Shown here piece by piece: positions 6,468 through 7,862 of a stretch of 7,862 nt of DNA (position 1 is the stretch's first letter; each line of letters begins with the position of its first letter). The stretch is from Terriglobia bacterium. GTDB taxonomy: Bacteria > Acidobacteriota > Terriglobia > UBA7540. The stretch lies in contig JASHTO010000319.1 of assembly GCA_030040515.1 (NCBI GenBank), positions 1 to 7,862 of the forward strand, in the 5' to 3' direction. The position numbers and the translations under genes were made by a program. The notes under the pieces were generated by a model. It was not told where the DNA came from. It was given only the letters and a program-made list of their open reading frames with translations, and searched no databases.

Positions 6468-6503
6468 ATGGCAGCGAAGAAGAAAGCCAAGAAAAAGAGG
6501 TAA
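6468..6503 (+). CDS. Candidate 11-residue lysine-rich micropeptide
   Basis: The frame reads MAAKKKAKKKR and stops at TAA. Seven of eleven residues are basic. A strong ribosome binding site GGAGGA (6455-6460) precedes the ATG at good spacing. The frame sits inside a complete transcription unit, with a promoter at 6370-6398 and an intrinsic terminator at 6527-6565. It is not in frame with, or a visible fragment of, any neighbour. The Ala/Lys pattern recalls the tails of H1-like or HU-like nucleic-acid-binding proteins, but with 11 residues no homology can be claimed. It may be a true micropeptide that binds nucleic acid or membrane. It could also be a remnant of a longer lysine-rich gene, or an incidental frame in a small RNA. 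I do not recognise a named family. Confidence 0.45.
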   Translation: MAAKKKAKKKR

Positions 6504-6526
6504 GACTCTTTCAAAGAGTTGAATAG

Positions 6527-6565
6527 AACTTCCGGGGGTGCAGCGATGCACCCCCGAAGTTTTTT
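6527..6565 (+). terminator. Strong intrinsic terminator
   Basis: The arms 6527-6542 and 6547-6561 pair over about 15 bp with a single bulged C and the loop GCGA. They include the GC-rich run GGGGGTGCA/TGCACCCCC. A run of six T follows (6560-6565). On the plus strand this is a textbook rho-independent terminator. On the minus strand the stem is followed by CTATTC instead of a T-run, so it ends rmuC transcripts less well, though the hairpin lies 17 bp past the rmuC stop. Confidence 0.85.
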
Positions 6566-6578
6566 GGGAGGGATTGAA

Positions 6579-7862
6579 CTACTTCGGTTCCCCGCCTTCG
6601 CTTCCAGCCACCGACTCCTGTTGCTGTAATTCCTTCTCCGGCGCGACCAGGGCACGATGGGTTTCTTCCAGCGGTTCGAGTTGCGGAAGTTCTTCGCCCG
6701 TCGTCGCACCAAGTTCCTTGAACCGCCGCGCCGCGACCAGCAGGCGCGATTCCAGGGAGCCCGCCGCTTTGTTGTAGGACTTCACCGCGCCACTCAGTGA
6801 TTTTCCCACTTCCTCAAAATGCTCCAGCAGAGTACCGATGCGGTCGTAAAGCTGCTTGCCGAGGTCGCTGATCACTTTTGCGTTCTGCGTGATCTTCTCC
6901 TGCTGCCACAGGTAAGCTGCTGACCGCAACAGCGCGATGAGCGTCGTGGGAGTGGCCAGCACGACCTTCTTCTGCATCCCATCGTCGATCAATTGCCGGT
7001 CCTGTTCCAGAGCCGCACTGAAAAACGATTCACCAGGCAGGAACAAGACGACCAATTCCAGCTCCGGGCCTACTTGCTCCCAATACTTCCGCTCCGCAAG
7101 CTGGTTCATGTGGGTTCTGACCAACTGTCCGTGCGCGGTCAAAGCCTTCGCTCTCTCTTCTTCTGTTTTTTCTGCATCGACCGCATCGAGGAAAGCTTGC
7201 AGCGGCACCTTGGCGTCCACCGCGATCCGGCGATTGCCCGGAAGGTTCACGATCATATCCGGGCGTTGCCGGCCTGAGTCCGCCGTGATCGTTTCCTGTT
7301 CCGAGAAATCGCAGTGCGCCGACATTCCCGCCAGCTCTGCGACCCTGCGCAGCGTCAACTCTCCCCAGCGCCCACGGGCTTTCAGTGGCGAGCTCAAGGC
7401 GCTCGCCAGATGTTTGGTTTCATCTTCCAGGCGCTTGTTGGCCTCGGCCAGATTTCGCAATTGCTCGTCCAGCGTGCCGTATGCTTTCTGCCGGGCCTTC
7501 TCCATTTCCGCAATCTGGTGCTCGTACCGTCCCAGCGATTCCTTGAGCGGATTGATGAGGCCATCGATGGCTTTCTGGCGAGTTTCCAGATCGCCCTTGG
7601 CTTGCGCCTGCAAGGTTTCAAACTGACTTCGCGCCAGGGCGATGAAGGCCTGGTTATTGCTCTTGAGGGCTTCGGCGGAGAGCGCCTGAAAGGTTTCGGT
7701 CAAGGTTTTCCTTGCTTCCTCCAGCAGCTTCTTCTGCTCATCAAGGTTTGCCTGGGCCTCGCGCCACTTCGTTTCCGCTTCCGCGCGCAATTTGACTTCC
7801 GCTTCGAGCCGCTGGTGCAGTTGCAGAGAATCCGAAGTGGCGGAGCGGGCGCCGGCAAGCTC
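6579..7862 (-). CDS. rmuC: DNA recombination protein RmuC (5'-partial)
   Basis: RmuC is a nuclease-like protein that, from E. coli genetics, limits DNA inversions at short inverted repeats. The frame stays open to the right edge, so the true start is outside the window. A TTG at 7790 is an internal leucine codon, not a start. About 427 residues are visible. The first 150 or so are charged and Glu/Gln/Lys/Ala-rich, as in the family's long coiled coil. The family's usual N-terminal membrane anchor would be upstream. The RmuC domain follows with GRWGELTLRRVAELAG. The PD-(D/E)XK core is RPDMIVNLPG...VDAK: Asp coded at 7257-7259, then Asp at 7215-7217 and Lys at 7209-7211. Further conserved stretches are RTHMNQLAERKYW, LFLPGESFF, TPTTLIALLR and LYDRIGTLLEHFEEVGKSL. 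The C-terminal tail is Glu-rich. Its neighbour is the convergent micro-transcription unit. Identification is firm. Confidence 0.95.
   Translation of the reverse strand, partial: ELAGARSATSDSLQLHQRLEAEVKLRAEAETKWREAQANLDEQKKLLEEARKTLTETFQALSAEALKSNNQAFIALARSQFETLQAQAKGDLETRQKAIDGLINPLKESLGRYEHQIAEMEKARQKAYGTLDEQLRNLAEANKRLEDETKHLASALSSPLKARGRWGELTLRRVAELAGMSAHCDFSEQETITADSGRQRPDMIVNLPGNRRIAVDAKVPLQAFLDAVDAEKTEEERAKALTAHGQLVRTHMNQLAERKYWEQVGPELELVVLFLPGESFFSAALEQDRQLIDDGMQKKVVLATPTTLIALLRSAAYLWQQEKITQNAKVISDLGKQLYDRIGTLLEHFEEVGKSLSGAVKSYNKAAGSLESRLLVAARRFKELGATTGEELPQLEPLEETHRALVAPEKELQQQESVAGSEGGEPK

Larger units (their letters stand above)
6405..6565 (+). ncRNA. Predicted short transcript, mRNA for the micropeptide or a small RNA
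   Basis: The promoter and terminator define a transcript of about 160 nt. It contains a leader hairpin (6419-6436), a translated 11-codon frame (6468-6503), a short palindrome ACTCTTT-C-AAAGAGT right after the stop codon (6505-6519), and the terminator hairpin. The length and structure would equally fit a dual-function small RNA. It runs convergent to rmuC and ends before the rmuC stop codon. No Rfam family was recognised. Confidence 0.4.

Noticed and set aside
6937..7626. Open frame of 229 codons on the plus strand opposite rmuC
   Set aside because: It is a Ser/Arg/Cys-rich shadow of the RmuC coiled coil and catalytic domain.
7788..7790. TTG as the start codon of rmuC
   Set aside because: The frame continues open for 24 more codons to the window edge with coiled-coil-like content and there is no ribosome binding site, so it is an internal leucine.

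Overview
The window looks like chromosomal DNA from a GC-rich member of the Acidobacteriota. The main reason is a pair of secreted von Willebrand factor A (VWA) proteins of the type described as the 'VWFA-related Acidobacterial domain' family. GC-rich palindromic intergenic repeats and house-keeping genes scattered on alternating strands fit this. The taxon is inferred from family knowledge, not from a marker gene. No rRNA, tRNA, CRISPR array, phage gene or transposase was seen.

Layout from left to right. (1) Bases 1-1809, plus strand: most of ribonuclease R (rnr), cut by the left edge. It has the RNB catalytic core, an unusually long linker and a C-terminal S1 domain. (2) Bases 1810-2088: a non-coding gap with a REPIN-like cluster of palindromes, itself flanked by a 16-bp imperfect inverted repeat. 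(3) Bases 2089-2517, minus strand: a small four-helix membrane protein of unknown function with a near-ideal Shine-Dalgarno sequence and a recognisable promoter. (4) Bases 2680-3978, plus strand: ThiI, the tRNA 4-thiouridine synthetase, without a rhodanese domain. It is divergent from the membrane gene across a short shared promoter region. (5) Bases 4106-5104 (plus) and 5112-6119 (minus): two paralogous exported VWA proteins, tail to tail and 7 bp apart. The first has a near-consensus sigma70 promoter that fixes its translation start. (6) Bases 6370-6565, plus strand: a compact transcription unit with a TTGACA/TATACA promoter, a leader hairpin, a strong ribosome binding site, an 11-codon lysine-rich reading frame and a strong intrinsic terminator. 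(7) Bases 6579-7862, minus strand: RmuC, a PD-(D/E)XK nuclease-like DNA recombination protein, cut by the right edge.

The genes do not form one operon. Each appears to have its own promoter, and strands alternate (+ - + + - + -). rnr and thiI belong to RNA metabolism and rmuC to genome maintenance. The VWA pair probably works at the cell surface or in the periplasm. The least explained item is the micro-transcription unit at 6370-6565. It would be missed by ordinary gene calling and could encode an 11-residue polycationic peptide, a small RNA, or both.
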